A stretch of DNA of 64,000 nt. Source: Takakia lepidozioides. Lineage: Eukaryota; Streptophyta; Takakiopsida; Takakiales; Takakiaceae. The number at the start of each line of letters is the position of its first letter. Position 1 is the stretch's first letter. The notes below the pieces were generated by a model that worked only from the letters and a program-made list of their open reading frames with translations, had not been told where the DNA came from and did no database searches. Below are positions 44,196-55,382 of the stretch, in pieces. A program made the translations under genes and the position numbers. The stretch lies in the NCBI GenBank assembly GCA_030704615.1, contig CM060732.1, forward strand, positions 41,523,053 through 41,587,052. The letters are read 5' to 3'.

Positions 44196-45720
44196 TTGGT
44201 TCTCACTTCTCAGAGACCAATCCGACATTACCTGACTGCATACACAAACAGCACACACAAGAGGTCATTTTGGGTTGATGGTCGGTCAAATCCTCCATGG
44301 GTCATGACACAAGGTGGAGGACAATGTGGTGAGGGCACCTTCTTCTTCGACCTATTTCAGCCTGTTTTGCCCTCTCATCAAACTCGGCCCTGAATTTGCA
44401 GCACGGAGCAGAGCTGGCATGAGGTTTTTAAAGATCCTTCACGATGGTGGGACAACCGCAATCGCAGGGTGTGGCTTAATGTACGACGTGAAGAAGTTTG
44501 TCCATCCTGCAAATGTGGGCTTTTGGCTCCTGTTAGTACCATGATTTCGTATTCTTCCTAATGTTTACAAGAGTTTTTTAAAGATCCTTCACGATGGTGG
44601 GACAACCGCAATCGCAAGGTGTGGCTTTTTCTTAATGTATGATGCGAAGAAGTTTGTCCATCTTGCAAGTGTGGGCTCTTGGCTCCTGTTAGTACCATGA
44701 TTTCGTATTCTTCCTGAAGTTTACAAGGTTCTTGGGAGAGTCAGCTTGGTCTTAGCAGGCCGTGTTTCAGTCGTTGCCCGCTCAGCTACACCGTTGTGGT
44801 TCTCACGTCAGACCATCCGACATTACCTAACTACAGACACAAGCAGCACACACAAGAGGTCCTCTTGGGTTCATGGTCAGTCAAATCCTCCATGGGTCAT
44901 GACACAAGGTCAAGGACAATGTGGTGAGGGCACCTTCTTCTTCGACCTATTTCAGCCTATTTTTCCCTCTCATCTGATTCAGCCCTGAATTTGCATATTG
45001 AATTCTGTAAGTTAGCTCGTTGGGTGGATCTGTGTTGGTTTGGAGTGATTTTGACAAGTTACTGCCGATGTGGCAGCAGGAAAGTACCCAAAAACAGATA
45101 ACAGATAACAGAGATGAAGAGAAGCTTTGGAATGAACACCTTTCCGACCCCAACCAATGGTGGGACAATGGAGACGAAAAGCGGTGCATGCCTATTGGCT
45201 TGCAGAAAAGCAGATGCAATTCAGAATTGGACTCTACTGTAATAAGTAGGGTTAGGGTGTTTGCTGGAAGAACATCACGCCGTGCTGAAGGAGCGGGGAT
45301 AGAGTGTGGGTCCAGATTCATCCAAGAGGGCCGGATTTGAATTTCCAGATTATCTATAATTCCCTGTGGAAGGATAGCTACAAGAAACCTGCATGGGTAG
45401 ATGGTCAACTGGAAGCCACAGCAGCAGCGGCACAATTGATAAAATCAGGCACTGCTACTCAAGGCACCTTCTTCAACACATTTCGCCCTTTTTTCCTCTC
45501 TTATCTTATCAGAGTCGGCCTTAAATTTTCATCTTGAATTCTGCAAGTTAGCTGGTTGAGTGAATCTTTGATAGTTTGGAGTGACTTTGACATGATACTG
45601 CCAATGTGACAACATGAAAGTATCCAAAAATAGGTAGCAGAGACGAGGAGAAGCTGTGGAATGAATATTTTTCTGACCCCAGTCAATGATGGGACAACCA
45701 AGGCAAAAAGGTGAATGCAT
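44196..45720 (+). pseudogene. Cluster of OSB-like PDF-motif fragments
   Basis: At least four decayed units in tandem. 44250-44310 and 44850-44910 encode KRSFWVDGRSNPPWVMTQ-type text. 44430-44470 and 44575-44620 encode a DPSRWWDNRNRKVW-type segment in a shifted frame. 45100-45190 encodes EKLWNEHLSDPNQWWDNGDE. 45340-45420 encodes YNSLWKDSYKKPAWVDGQLE. The combination (LW..F..DP..WWDNR..K, then LW....P.WV..QL) is the PDF motif of OSB organellar ssDNA-binding proteins. Near-identical 100-bp words recur between units, indicating local duplication. No open gene remains. Confidence 0.6.
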
Positions 45721-45734
45721 GTTGGAACACCACA

Positions 45735-46410
45735 CCATTTGGGGGGGGGGGGTTTAACGACGCTCTAGTGACGCCCCTGGCGTCGCTAATCGCAATTATT
45801 CGGCCCCGCGGAAATCGCAAATCTACGTCGCATCGCTTCGGAGGTTTTTTGGAATTTTGAATTTTGAAAAATGGCGGGATCCACACAGTTAAAAAAAAGG
45901 CGGGATTGCCCATGGTTCCAAAAATGGCGGGACACACACTTGCCCCGTAGTGTCAAACCTAACCCTTCAACATGATTTAGGGCGTCGCTACAAATGACTT
46001 ATAAATAAATATAAATAAAAACTCAAATGCAACGCCCAGAGCGTCGTATAAAAAATGCGACGTTTTTTTTTTCGATTTTATTTTATTTTATTTTATAACC
46101 CGGGGTGCTTGTTGCGACGCCATGGGCGTCACACCAGGGGCCGACCCCCAGTGCGTCGCAATCCAGCAGCGACGTTTTTTTTTAGATTTTGTCCATTGCG
46201 ACGCATCAAGGACTTGGCCAAAATCCACAAAAATCTGGATTTTGGCAGTATGGTGCGACGCCCTGGGCGTCACAAGCCCATCGCAAGCCCGTCTCAAGGG
46301 GGCTTTGCGACGCACTGGGCGTCGCAAGATGGGGTCGCGGCGGGGGCATCGCACGGGAGAGGCACCAAAGGGGGTAGGCGTCGCTACCCCCCCCCCCCCC
46401 TTTCCTACAG
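45735..46410. repeat. GCGACGC-rich palindromic repeat region
   Basis: GCGACGC(C/A)(A/C)TGGGCGTC motifs, nearly palindromic, recur at about 46114, 46255 and 46309. Looser GCGTCGC/GCGACG copies occur from 45770, with homopolymer runs (G10 near 45739, C12 near 46387). No credible coding. Confidence 0.6.
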
Positions 46411-46429
46411 CCAAACTGGTCATAGCAAT

Positions 46430-46925
46430 CAGACCGTCCAGAGGATCATCTTCCAGACCAATATCTCGTAGATGGAAAGCTGGCTCCACCGAGGATATGT
46501 CACTGATGGGCACAGCAATAAGCCCGGCCAGCACTTGACCCTTTTTAATGGTGACAGGCATACGCTCTGGATTGGCAATTAGAATGCGAACATGACCTCT
46601 AAAAGCCCTGATGCAACTAAGCAATGTTTTTGCAATGACAGGCGTTTCCAACCCTCAATCTCAAGGTATTTGCCTTGCGAGCAGATGAAAGCAAGGCCTG
46701 TAGACACAATGACTTGAGACATAGCAGGTAATTGAACATTAGCAGGGGCTCTAAGAAGAAGGGTGTCACCCTTGACAGGCATAGGAGCACCAGTCTTGCA
46801 GCCAGCAGCAGGTATGTGCCACTGGTGTAAGAGCATCGTGGGGCCACTCTGGAAACCAAAGAATCGAGTCCAGTTGTATGTGTCTCCAGCCCGTTGCCTG
46901 ACTTCACATGAGACAGCCTTCATGC
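46430..46925 (-). pseudogene. dUTPase-like domain of a gypsy element
   Basis: The minus strand reads PAMSQVIVSTGLAFICSQGK, then IEGWKRLSLQKHCLVASGLL. After a frameshift near 46610 it reads GHVRILIANPERMPVTIKKG followed by QVLAGLIAVPISD. This follows the dUTPase layout: VPTGL, G-Y-IE, ASG-ID, RG-V-I-N, and V-KGD-IAQLI. In retroelements such domains sit between protease and RT. It ends at about 46931, at an inversion breakpoint; the matching protease end is at 51470-51664 on the opposite strand. Confidence 0.65.
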
Positions 46926-46930
46926 AAGCA

Positions 46931-49750
46931 AGATGTCTGGTCCCAGGAAATTCCAGACTATGCCCTAAGGACCAATCAAGCCATTGCCCTTCTTCTCTTG
47001 GATTTTGAAAAGGCTTTCGACCGGGTGGAATGGTCCTATTTGCTTGCAGCCTTGCTAAAATTTGGGTTCCCTCATTCTTTTTGTAAATGGGTCAAGATTC
47101 TCCTTACTTCTTCATCCAGACCTTTTGCAAAGCCTCGGGATTCAAAATTAATTGGAACAAAACTTTAGGCATGCTCGTTGGTGACCTAACGGCTTCCACT
47201 ATGGGCTCACCACCCTCTTGGGGGGTGGATCAGGGTCTCTGTTGGCTCCAGCCTGGCGAAACAACCACCTTGTTAGGATATACCTTTGGTATTAACCTCA
47301 CAGACCAGCAAATCTTTGCCTCTACATTATCCAAACTAAAGAAAAAATTGACCTACTGGGGGTCAAAGCATCTCTCTCTCGTTGGTAGAGCCTTAGTGGT
47401 GAATTAGATTCATTCAGCTAGTTTATGGTACTATGTCTCCTCATGGCGCCCTAACTCTAAACAGATGCAAGTTATCAGACGTCTCCTCCGAAACTTCATT
47501 TGGGGAGCAGAAAGCTCCATCCACAACAAGAGACCACAGGTAGCTTGGTTACAGATCTGTTTACCAAAAAAAAAAGGAGGGCTAGGGGTGTTGGACCCTG
47601 AACCACAGATAGTGGCCCTCCTTGGAAAATGGATTCCGCGCTTTCTTGGACCAGAAGGAGGTTGCTGGAAATTTTTGGTCTATGACCACATTGCCAATTC
47701 CTCGTCACTCAAAAACACCCCTTGGACCCCATCATTGCGCTGGATCACTCAAGGCTTCAACCTTAAATCAGTCAGTTCCACTCTATGGTCCAACATCTGG
47801 TCGGCCTGGGGAAGGCTCAGAAAACTGCTTACAAAAGCCCAGCCAAGCAACTTCTATGAAATCAAAAGACAACATCTGTTTCTCAATGACATACCTCTAA
47901 CTGCTCCTCAGAAAAACCAGGCTATGAGATGGTCCAAATGGGACTGCCTCGGGGTCAGACAGGTTCATAATATATGGTCGGGAGATAGTCTCATCTCTCA
48001 AGATGCGCTGGCCCTTTTTGTGGGGAGGTCCCGGGCATCAAAAGGTTACCATGATATCATTCAAACTATCCCACCACAGTGGCTGGCCACTCTGGCACTT
48101 GGCCCTCCGCAGCCAGCTCCCAACTCATGGGCTTTAGTCATTCTGCAAAACAAGCTTACCATTCTGTTTCTAGATGAACTCAGTCACAATGATATGTCAG
48201 TATACACCTTCTCTATTGACACCTTCTCTCTTAGGCTTACACTTACAAACCCAAACCCAGTTCACTTCAATCTCATGACTCTAACGCCGGTGAGGATATG
48301 CTGCTGGACAGCCCCAGATAAAGCCATGGATCCTATACCACCCCTTACAACCACAACCAGATCCTGGCTTCTTTCTAACACCTTTGTTTGGATTCTAGGG
48401 AACTCGCAGAAATGGACATTGACCCCCATGAATGGTCCTGGAAATTCAACAATGCTCCAGAGCCCTTCTTTGCATACACAACTAAGAAAGGATACCAAGC
48501 ATTATCTGTGTCTTAACCTATGAACAAGAAATGGGAAGCTAGATGGGGATTGTACAATTTCTATGATGAAAACTGGAAGACTATTTGGGGTTCAGTTTGG
48601 ATTAAATCCCGCCCTTCAAAGATTGCATCCTTTCTATGGCAATTAGTAAATAGGGTTCTCAAAGTTGGGGAATGGCTACAGTTTCAGGGTTCAATTTTAT
48701 GTGCTTGTTGTTCTACTGCAGTGACAGAATCGATAGAACATTGCCTCCTCTCCTGCCAAGCCCCAGCAAGGATTTGGCCCCATATCAAAACCTTCTATCA
48801 AACCTGGAACCCCTCCTCTCTTTCAGACACAATCATTCTCCTAAACTATGATCCAACCACAAAAAACAGAGCCATTAACTGCCTTGTTTTTGAAACCTTA
48901 AGAGCATCGGTCTTGTGGCATCTATGGAAACTAAGGTGCAAGAATACCTTTCTAGGAGAGACCACTTCCATATCTGCCCTCCTGGCTACTATATTTCTTG
49001 ACTTACAAACTGAAGCTAGGAAGGCATGGGCCAAAATATGTGCAGTCATACAGCGGGATGCCAGGAACGCGGAGGCCATCCACAGGAACTTTCAGCACAC
49101 CTGGGGTAGACAGGGGATCATATGCAGCAGCCTTGTGCAGGACCAATGCTACTGGAACACTCTCCCCCCAGCAGCCTGGCGAGATTTCCGTGCGCCGCTA
49201 CACTCTTTCCCCCGAATTTGAAAGGGACATCAACTGGAAGCATCTGAAACCCTCCTCGATGGCTTCCAAGACTGAGGCAGCGGCTGTGACACAGTCGGCG
49301 ATAAGAGTGCACTACAGATAGATCGCAATCTCCATCATGGAGAAGATCAGAGAACTATCTACTCTCATTGCCACTCCTCCCCTGCCATTCTAGACAGTCT
49401 TAGAAAGTCCATCAGGACACTCCTCTCTCCTAAGCTTCGCTTCAGGTGTAGGGCAGTGTGCCCGGTTTTTTGGTCCTCTGGATTAGCCCGCTCAATGGTT
49501 GTTTAGTTCGTAGGAACAATCTATGCTCTTTTTGCATTTAATGTAGAGTTAGATAGGAGTTATTTTCGTATCTTGGACTTCATCTCTGTTCAGAGAGGCT
49601 GGCTCGAACTACACTGATCACAGTGGGTATACCTCATGGTGTAAAGGGGTTTTAAATTTTTTCCCCATCAAATAATTGATAATAAATATATCAGGGATAT
49701 AACCCCCTGTTCCTTAAAAAAATAAAAAATAAAAAATAAAAATAAAAAGA
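46931..49750 (+). mobile_element. LINE ORF2, C-terminal half with 3' tail
   Basis: It begins inside the RT (TNQAIALLLLDFEKAFDRVE) and continues with FCKASGFKINWNKT. Thumb/connection text follows (RRLLRNFIWGAE and KKKGGLGVLDPE). A reverse-transcriptase zinc-binding region (WIKSRPSKIASFLWQLVNRV; CCSTAVTESIEHCLLSC) lies at 48590-48760, open to 49221. The part with the YADD box is missing: a deletion near 47100 joins KWVKIL to FCKASGF. Stops lie at 47406 and 48523. A T/A-rich 3' region and an (A)nT tail at 49717-49749 mark the element's end. Its 5' half is at 51665-53395 on the other strand. Confidence 0.8.
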
Positions 49751-49792
49751 TCATGAAGAAATTGAGTGCGTTGACGCACTCAGTTCTCCGCA

Positions 49793-49824
<32 letters not shown>

Positions 49825-49841
49825 GGAAATATATATATATA

Positions 49842-49887
<46 letters not shown>

Positions 49888-49950
49888 CGGTCGCCCACCC
49901 CCCTCGCCGCGGAGAACTGAGTGCGTCAACACACTCAATTTCTTCATGAT
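49747..49950. repeat. 45-bp inverted repeat enclosing G31 and T43 runs
   Basis: GATCATGAAGAAATTGAGTG at 49749 to about 49795 is the inverse of about 49905-49952. Between them lie G31 (49793-49823), a short AT stretch, and T43 (49845-49887). Each arm contains an inner palindrome (GAGTGCGTTGACGCACTC). A third related arm lies at 50089-50133. Confidence 0.8.
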
Positions 49951-51200
49951 CATCGACAACATCGACGACGGTGCTGTGCGGGTCCGGATTTTCACCTTGG
50001 GTACCCGGCGGGTTGGGGGGGGGGTGGGGAAGGCGAAAAATAATAATAATAATAATAATTTACTTGTTTTGTTCTGTTCACACCCCGCGGAGAATTGAGT
50101 GCGTCAACACACTCAATTTCTTCATGATAATGATTTCAAGATGATCATCGACGACAATGTTGTGCGGGTCCGGATTTTCACCCTGGGTACCCGGCGGGTT
50201 AGGGTTAGCGTTTTTTTTTATTGGCCATTTGGCCGCCTGAAAATCCCGTTGGCGAATGAAACAAAGGGAAAAAAATGTCCAAATAAGGCAGTTTTCGCCA
50301 AAAACTAGGGGTCTCAAACAGGTCCTCGCCTGTGGACCCATGGGAGCAGCACAAATGTAGCCATGGCGGGCCCCATGCAAGATGATCTGACGGGCCAGAT
50401 GAGGAGTGGGTTCAGGATTGTGGGGCCTCCTCCGTTTCCCAAGGAGATGCTCATCGCCGGTCTTGCGAGAACTATACACCTCATTTGTACCAATTAACCT
50501 ATGGTTTTCATATAGAATAGAAAGAGTTCCATTCGTCCTACGGTTTTCAACTATTTCTGCACTTCACCTTCTATTGCTCATCAACATCCATTTGATTTGC
50601 AAAATATGGCAAGGGTGGAAATACATGTAGCCTACCAATTCGAGGAAAATTACGTAGAGTGGGCCACTTGCACTAGCCTACACCCAATATATATAGCCAC
50701 TCCTACCCCTTTTCAAAATCCCTAAAAAAAACCCTGATTAGGGTCCGGGTTACCTATCCGGATCCGGACCCGTGCCATCACCAAAAACTCGGACCCTGAC
50801 CCGGGTTCATTTTTAAACCAGACCCGGACGCGCCAGCTAGGTCCAAAACCCGTTAAACCCGCTACTCGCGGGCCAGAGTTGGTATAGTCATCTTCCCTAG
50901 TTCACTAGTTGACTTTCTAGAGAGTTTTACTTTCTAGATAGTTCTACTATTGTCGGTGGGTTGAAAAACAACTCTCTAGTGGGTGTGGCTGCTACAGGAG
51001 TATACTTATAAGAACAGTGGCCAGAGAAGGTTGGGGCTTGGTGAGAGTGGGGCCAGGTAGGATCACGGCTTGGGGTTCGTCTTCAAGGTGGAGCGCTTGG
51101 GGCTGGTGGAGGGTGGGACCAGCTGCATGAAGTGTTTGGGGGTGGGAGTGCTTGGGGTTGACGAAGTAGGGCTGGGGGAATTGGGTCGATCGTCGTGCTT
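49950..51200. other. Non-coding DNA with GGGTCCGGGTT-type repeats
   Basis: Duplicated words (GTGCGGGTCCGGATTTTCAC at about 49976 and 50162; GGGTACCCGGCGGGTT) recur, and pyrimidine or GGGTCC-type runs occur at 50740-50870. These resemble the interior of the hAT MITE at 57989-58883. No gene. Confidence 0.45.
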
Positions 51201-51289
51201 CTAAAGGGGACTCAATATTGCCGTGTTTGCCGTGTTTGGAAGTTTTGCCGTGTTCACCTCTTCCAAAATATTGGCTTCCACGGTAATAG

Positions 51290-51449
51290 AACCCCCTCTA
51301 AACCCTGTCCTCGGTTATAGGACTTGCTTCTCCCTCCTCTAAACCCTGGGCTCACGCTTAGCAAACGTGAGCCTAGGCTCACACTTAGAGGACAAAGCGT
51401 GAGCCGAGCTCCTAGGCTCACGCGGCTAGGCTCACGCCGTAGCTACGCT
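51290..51449. mobile_element. Terminal inverted repeat (one end) of a Mutator-like element
   Basis: GCGGCTAGGCTCACGCCGTAGC ends near 51449, just before CCAACTATG. Its reverse complement (GCGTGAGCCTAGCCGCGTGA...) matches the terminus at about 53870-53909 read outwards. See the partner entry for the 9-bp duplication. Confidence 0.55.
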
Positions 51450-51664
51450 CCACCAACTATGAACCCCTTGGTTTACTTAGTGTACCAGTAAGAATCAGTC
51501 GCAAAGTTGTCACCCTCACAGGGATTGTAACCATGGGTGAACAACTACTTTTGGGGTTAGATTGGATGTCTAAAGCCATGGCTTCCATTGATCTCTGTAC
51601 TAATGTTATGACCTTGAAAGATGATGAAGGTGGCAGCTGCAAGGTCAATTTGAGTCAGATCCCC
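51450..51664 (+). pseudogene. Gypsy protease, C-terminal part (inverted segment)
   Basis: Plus-strand text RKVVTLTGIVTMGEQLLLGL followed by DWMSKAMASIDLCTNVMTL is the end of a retropepsin (ILGLDW-type motif). The N-terminal part with the DTG motif is on the minus strand at 53910-54060. The two belong to one element separated by an insertion and an inversion. Confidence 0.7.
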
Positions 51665-53395
51665 ATCCTGGCAGGCAGATGCAAGGAGGAGGTTATCCAG
51701 AATATACCGGCCTTTAATAAATCCTGTCTGGTTGGGCCGAATAATGAATGGAAGAAGAGGTTGCAGTCTAAGGGCGAGAGCCTTGGCAATGATTTTGTAG
51801 GTGACATTCAGAAGGGTTATAGGGCGATAATTCGAAATATTCGTTCTGTCCCCCTTTTTGTACAACAAGGTAATAACCCCTTGAGCCATTGAAGGTGGCA
51901 TTTGACCTTGCTGAAACAGGTGGTTGGCCATGGCTGTAAAGTCCCCTAAAATCTCTAGCCACAATGCTTTATAAAATTCAACAGAAATGCCATCTATACC
52001 AGGCGATTTGTTGTTCTGCATCTTAGATAGAGCTTCCTCTAGTTCCAAGTCAGAGAAGTCTCCCTCAAGTTGCGCGGCATATTCTGGAGAAAGCATGGTG
52101 GGAGTGTGAATCAGGCAGGTTGCCTGTTCATCAGAAGGTTCTAGGGAGATGCTGTCACTGTGAAAAAGTTGTTGGAAATGGTCCCCAGCATGGGTTGCCA
52201 TCGATTTTGGTGCTGTGTTTGAGATTCCGGATGGCTAGGCCACAAGTTCAGAGATGGTCTGTGAAGCTCTTCTTAATCTGGTCTTGTCAAAGAAGTATTT
52301 TGTCATCTTTTCCCCTTTTGTTGACCAGTTAACCCCCGCCTGTAACTTCCACTTTCTTTCCTGGAGTTTATGGTGAATGTCTAGATTGTTCCTGGCTTGG
52401 ATATAAGTTTTGTAAGTATCTTCATCGCAATGCCTGGATTCCAATGCAGATTGGCATACTTTGAGGCATTTAGATAATGCCTTAACCCTTCTCTTTCGGA
52501 TGAGTGCCAATTCCTGACTCATTTTTTGGCTTTCTGTATTGACCGCTTTTAGCTTGGCCAGGAAAAGCTCAGTTGGATTTAGGTCTGGGTTGCCAGCCTG
52601 AGACCAAGCCTGCAAAAGACCCTGTTTGAAGGAGGGTAATTTGAGGAGGAGATTGTTTAGCTTGTAGAGGCCTCTACCTCGTTGGCATGAATGAGGGATT
52701 GAGATAGAAAGGGTGATTGGTGCGTGGTCAAATCCCAAGGGAATGGGTTCCAGCGGGGCTCTTTTAGAGAATTGAACAAAATTGAGGGAAAGGTAAGCTC
52801 TGTCAAGACGAGCCATGCTAAGGTCGGTGAGGGTTCTATTGTTGGACCATGTAAAGGTGATATTGGAAGCTTGACCAAAAATAGGTGTTGCCTCCTTGAG
52901 ACTATGTGTTTGAGCACAGTTGAACCATTGGTCCATCTCTTCTGAATTTGGGGTGAAGGTTCCAGCCCCTTGCCTATCCTCCTGAACCTCAACCATATTA
53001 AGATCACCTGCTACAATCCAGCTGTCTATGTTTAGTTGATCTTTCATTCTTGCATTGAGAAGTCTCCAGAATTCTGACCTTTCTGCAGATGAGTTTGGAG
53101 CGTAAATGTTCACTAACCCAATCGAGCCAGCTGCGTTGGGTAGGGTTATTGCGCAGAACTGCAGTCTGCCAGGTATCCATATATCTTCTGTTGCGAGAAA
53201 GGGTTGTAAAGAAGGAGATAATAATATCGCCGTCCCTCCTTTGGTGCCTGAAGAGGTTGGTTTCCAAAGAGAGTTTGTTATAGGCCATAGATAGTCTGAA
53301 AGGTTGTCGATTTTGGTCTGGTCTAGCTTGTGTTCCTGTAGAAATATTATAGAGTCACCAGATAGGAAGGGAGCCATCCAAGTTTTGATTCTCAA
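51665..53395 (-). mobile_element. LINE ORF2, endonuclease and N-terminal RT half
   Basis: EEP endonuclease: IIFLQEHKLDQ, IVAGDLNMVEVQEDR, SNITFTWSNNRTLTDLSMAR, FDHAPI. Then RT: NNKSPGIDGISVEFYKALW, SNYRPITLLNVTYKIIAKAL, NQTGFIKGRYILDNLLLA. The frame is continuous except for one TAG at 52235-52237. It ends mid-RT at about 51665, which is unusual because LINEs normally lose their 5', not 3', end. The missing half is at 46931-49750 on the other strand, explained by an inversion. Confidence 0.85.
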
Positions 53396-53399
53396 CCTT

Positions 53400-53909
53400 T
53401 TGAGAGAGGAAGGATCTGATCCAAGGCCCCCATGATCTTGATTTCACGATGATCATCGACGACATCTATCCAAATGCCGGGAAATAAATAAATATTTTTA
53501 TTTTTATTTTTATTTTTTTGAATTCTCATGGACCTTACACCCCCTTAATTCCCAGCCTTGTTTCCCTCCGCGAACATGGCTGTTCGCTAAGGGTTAGGGT
53601 TAGGGTTTGAGGTTACGATTTGCAGTGTTTCCCTGGTTTGCCGTGTTTCCGTTGTAATGACGTCACCTTAATTCCCAGCCTGTTTCCCTTCACGAACATG
53701 GCAGTTCACTAAGAATTAAGATTAGGGTTTGCCGGGTTTGCTGTATTTGCCAATTTGTCGTGTTTGCCATGTTTCCGCGGTAATGGGTGCTCATACGAGG
53801 AAATACACCCTACATCTTCCATCATTCTCGTGCCACGTGGACTAGGCTCATGTCAGGCTCTTGGGCTCACAGGCTCCTGGGCTCGCGTGGCTAGGCTCAC
53901 ACTCTAGCA
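53400..53909. mobile_element. Outer part of a Mutator-like element with terminal inverted repeat
   Basis: The minus-strand terminus reads GAATGCTAGAGTGTGAGCCT and continues CACGCGAGCCCAGGAGCC. It is similar to the terminus near 51449 and, more loosely, to the outer end of the 827-bp repeats. The adjoining 9 bp CCAGCTATG (minus strand, about 53911) match CCAACTATG at 51450, as expected for a 9-bp target duplication. The interior includes GGGTTTGCCGTGTTTCC words. Non-coding. Confidence 0.5.
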
Positions 53910-54214
53910 TTCCCCATAGCTGGTGCCATCAGCTATGGTGACCTCAATACCCTTGGCTGGAGACATTTTTAAACCCAGGATTTGAACCACATGCAAAGGA
54001 ATGGTAGAGACTGTCAGCCCGTGTCTATGACACATTGAAAAGATAAGTGACCAATATGACACTGTGTCATCAAAGGGTGAATTCGCTCTCTATTCTTGGT
54101 TGTCAACACCTCAGTATGGAGCAACTTGAAATTGGTGGACACAAACAAAGTAGCTGAGGGTTTAGAAGGTCTACACCTGTGATCACCTGGCCCTTCCTTA
54201 GTAGATGACCTCAC
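53910..54214 (-). pseudogene. Gypsy protease, N-terminal part
   Basis: The minus strand reads HIGHLSFQCVIDTG (catalytic Asp-Thr-Gly), then, one frame over, PLHVVQILGLKMSPAKGIEV followed by ADGTSYG. It is interrupted by the Mutator-like insertion. It follows gag directly on the same strand. Confidence 0.7.
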
Positions 54215-55341
54215 TCGTTTAAAGCACCCTTACCCTTTTGATCACGTTTCCACTGCTCATAGATGGCAGGTAAGTCTGGCTGCATGGGGCAAATCTTGGT
54301 CCAGTGCTCAGTGCTCTTACAAATCAGGCAGGCTGCTCGTTCCTGATAGCCTGAACCAGTATTGGTTCGACCTCTATAACCTGCCTTCCTTTCACCATCA
54401 TCAGAAGTCCGCCAATGACTTTCAGCTTTGAAAGCCTGCAGCTCTGTCCTCACAGTATCATGCACATTTCTCACAACAGCAGGCAACAACTCTAGGCAGC
54501 CCTCATCCCCATCAGTACCAGTACATGTATCAACATCATGCAACATGACCCGAGACTTTTTGGTAGGAGCTAAACCCCTCTTTGTTGCCTTGATGCGAGC
54601 TCTTTCCTCAATGAGCTGAACCATCTCCTTGTCCGTTTTGTATGAGCTCTTCTCCAAAAACACCTGTTCAGCTGGTGGTAACCCTTTGATGAAAGAAATC
54701 TTGGTAGCCAAAGGTCTTTCAGCCACCACTGGCACTACCTTGCACACTGAAGTCCTGATTTCTGCATAGTACTTCCACACACTTTCTCCTATGCAAAACT
54801 TTCTTTCAGGAATGGCATAGTGTGTGGGTTTAATCTCTTGAAACAGCTGATGAGCCAATTCCTTGGCCATCTTCCAGGAGATTTCTCCCATATCCTGGAT
54901 ACTAGCTTCAAATAGAATCTTAGCCTCTCCCTTTAAACAAAACCTGAACGTGCTGGAAATAAATTCCGCTGGCACAACATTCATCTTCATGCTTAATTCA
55001 AAGAACCTCAAAAAATTATCAAAATGTTCACCTAGCTTAAACTCTGGGTATGGCTGTTTGACAGGTTTGGACTCATGAAGCTTGGCAATTGCTGTAGAAT
55101 TAGTTTGTTTGTTCAACAAAAGTTCCAACAAAGCGGGACAATCAGAGATAGTTTTCATGGCATCACAAAGATCTTGTAAGTCTAATCCGTCCGGATAATT
55201 GATGCCTCTTGATGTCGCAACAGGTTGTGTCTCAGGACCAGGAACTGAATCATCACCAAAGATCTCCTCTATCCCTTCTTTCCATTCACTCATCTTAGCA
55301 TTCTCGGACTCCAACAGTTTAGCACGACGCCTGGTTAGCAT
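54211..55341 (-). CDS. gag: Gypsy gag with one CCHC zinc knuckle, 376 residues
   Basis: An intact open frame. A basic/acidic N-terminus is followed by a capsid-like region (PYPEFKLGEHFDNFLRFFEL; LAHQLFQEIKPTHYAIPERK; ATKISFIKGLPPAEQVFLEK) and a single knuckle CLICKSTEHWTKIC (CX2CX4HX4C) near residues 335-350. It packages element RNA. It overlaps or abuts the protease downstream and has an extra ORF upstream. Unlike the gag at 15.6 kb it has one knuckle and no Gly-rich tail, so the two are different families. Confidence 0.8.
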   Translation of the reverse strand: MLTRRRAKLLESENAKMSEWKEGIEEIFGDDSVPGPETQPVATSRGINYPDGLDLQDLCDAMKTISDCPALLELLLNKQTNSTAIAKLHESKPVKQPYPEFKLGEHFDNFLRFFELSMKMNVVPAEFISSTFRFCLKGEAKILFEASIQDMGEISWKMAKELAHQLFQEIKPTHYAIPERKFCIGESVWKYYAEIRTSVCKVVPVVAERPLATKISFIKGLPPAEQVFLEKSSYKTDKEMVQLIEERARIKATKRGLAPTKKSRVMLHDVDTCTGTDGDEGCLELLPAVVRNVHDTVRTELQAFKAESHWRTSDDGERKAGYRGRTNTGSGYQERAACLICKSTEHWTKICPMQPDLPAIYEQWKRDQKGKGALNE

Positions 55342-55382
55342 CCACTAGGACAACACAAATGAAGATCGAGGCATAGAGAAAA

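Noticed and set aside
49668-49995. Lys- and Pro-rich frames across the homopolymers
   Set aside because: Direct translation of poly-T/poly-G, not a gene.
53585-53612. Telomere-like GGGTTAGGGTTAGGGTTT
   Set aside because: Only about two to three units and lying inside transposon sequence; not a telomere or a clear interstitial telomeric tract.
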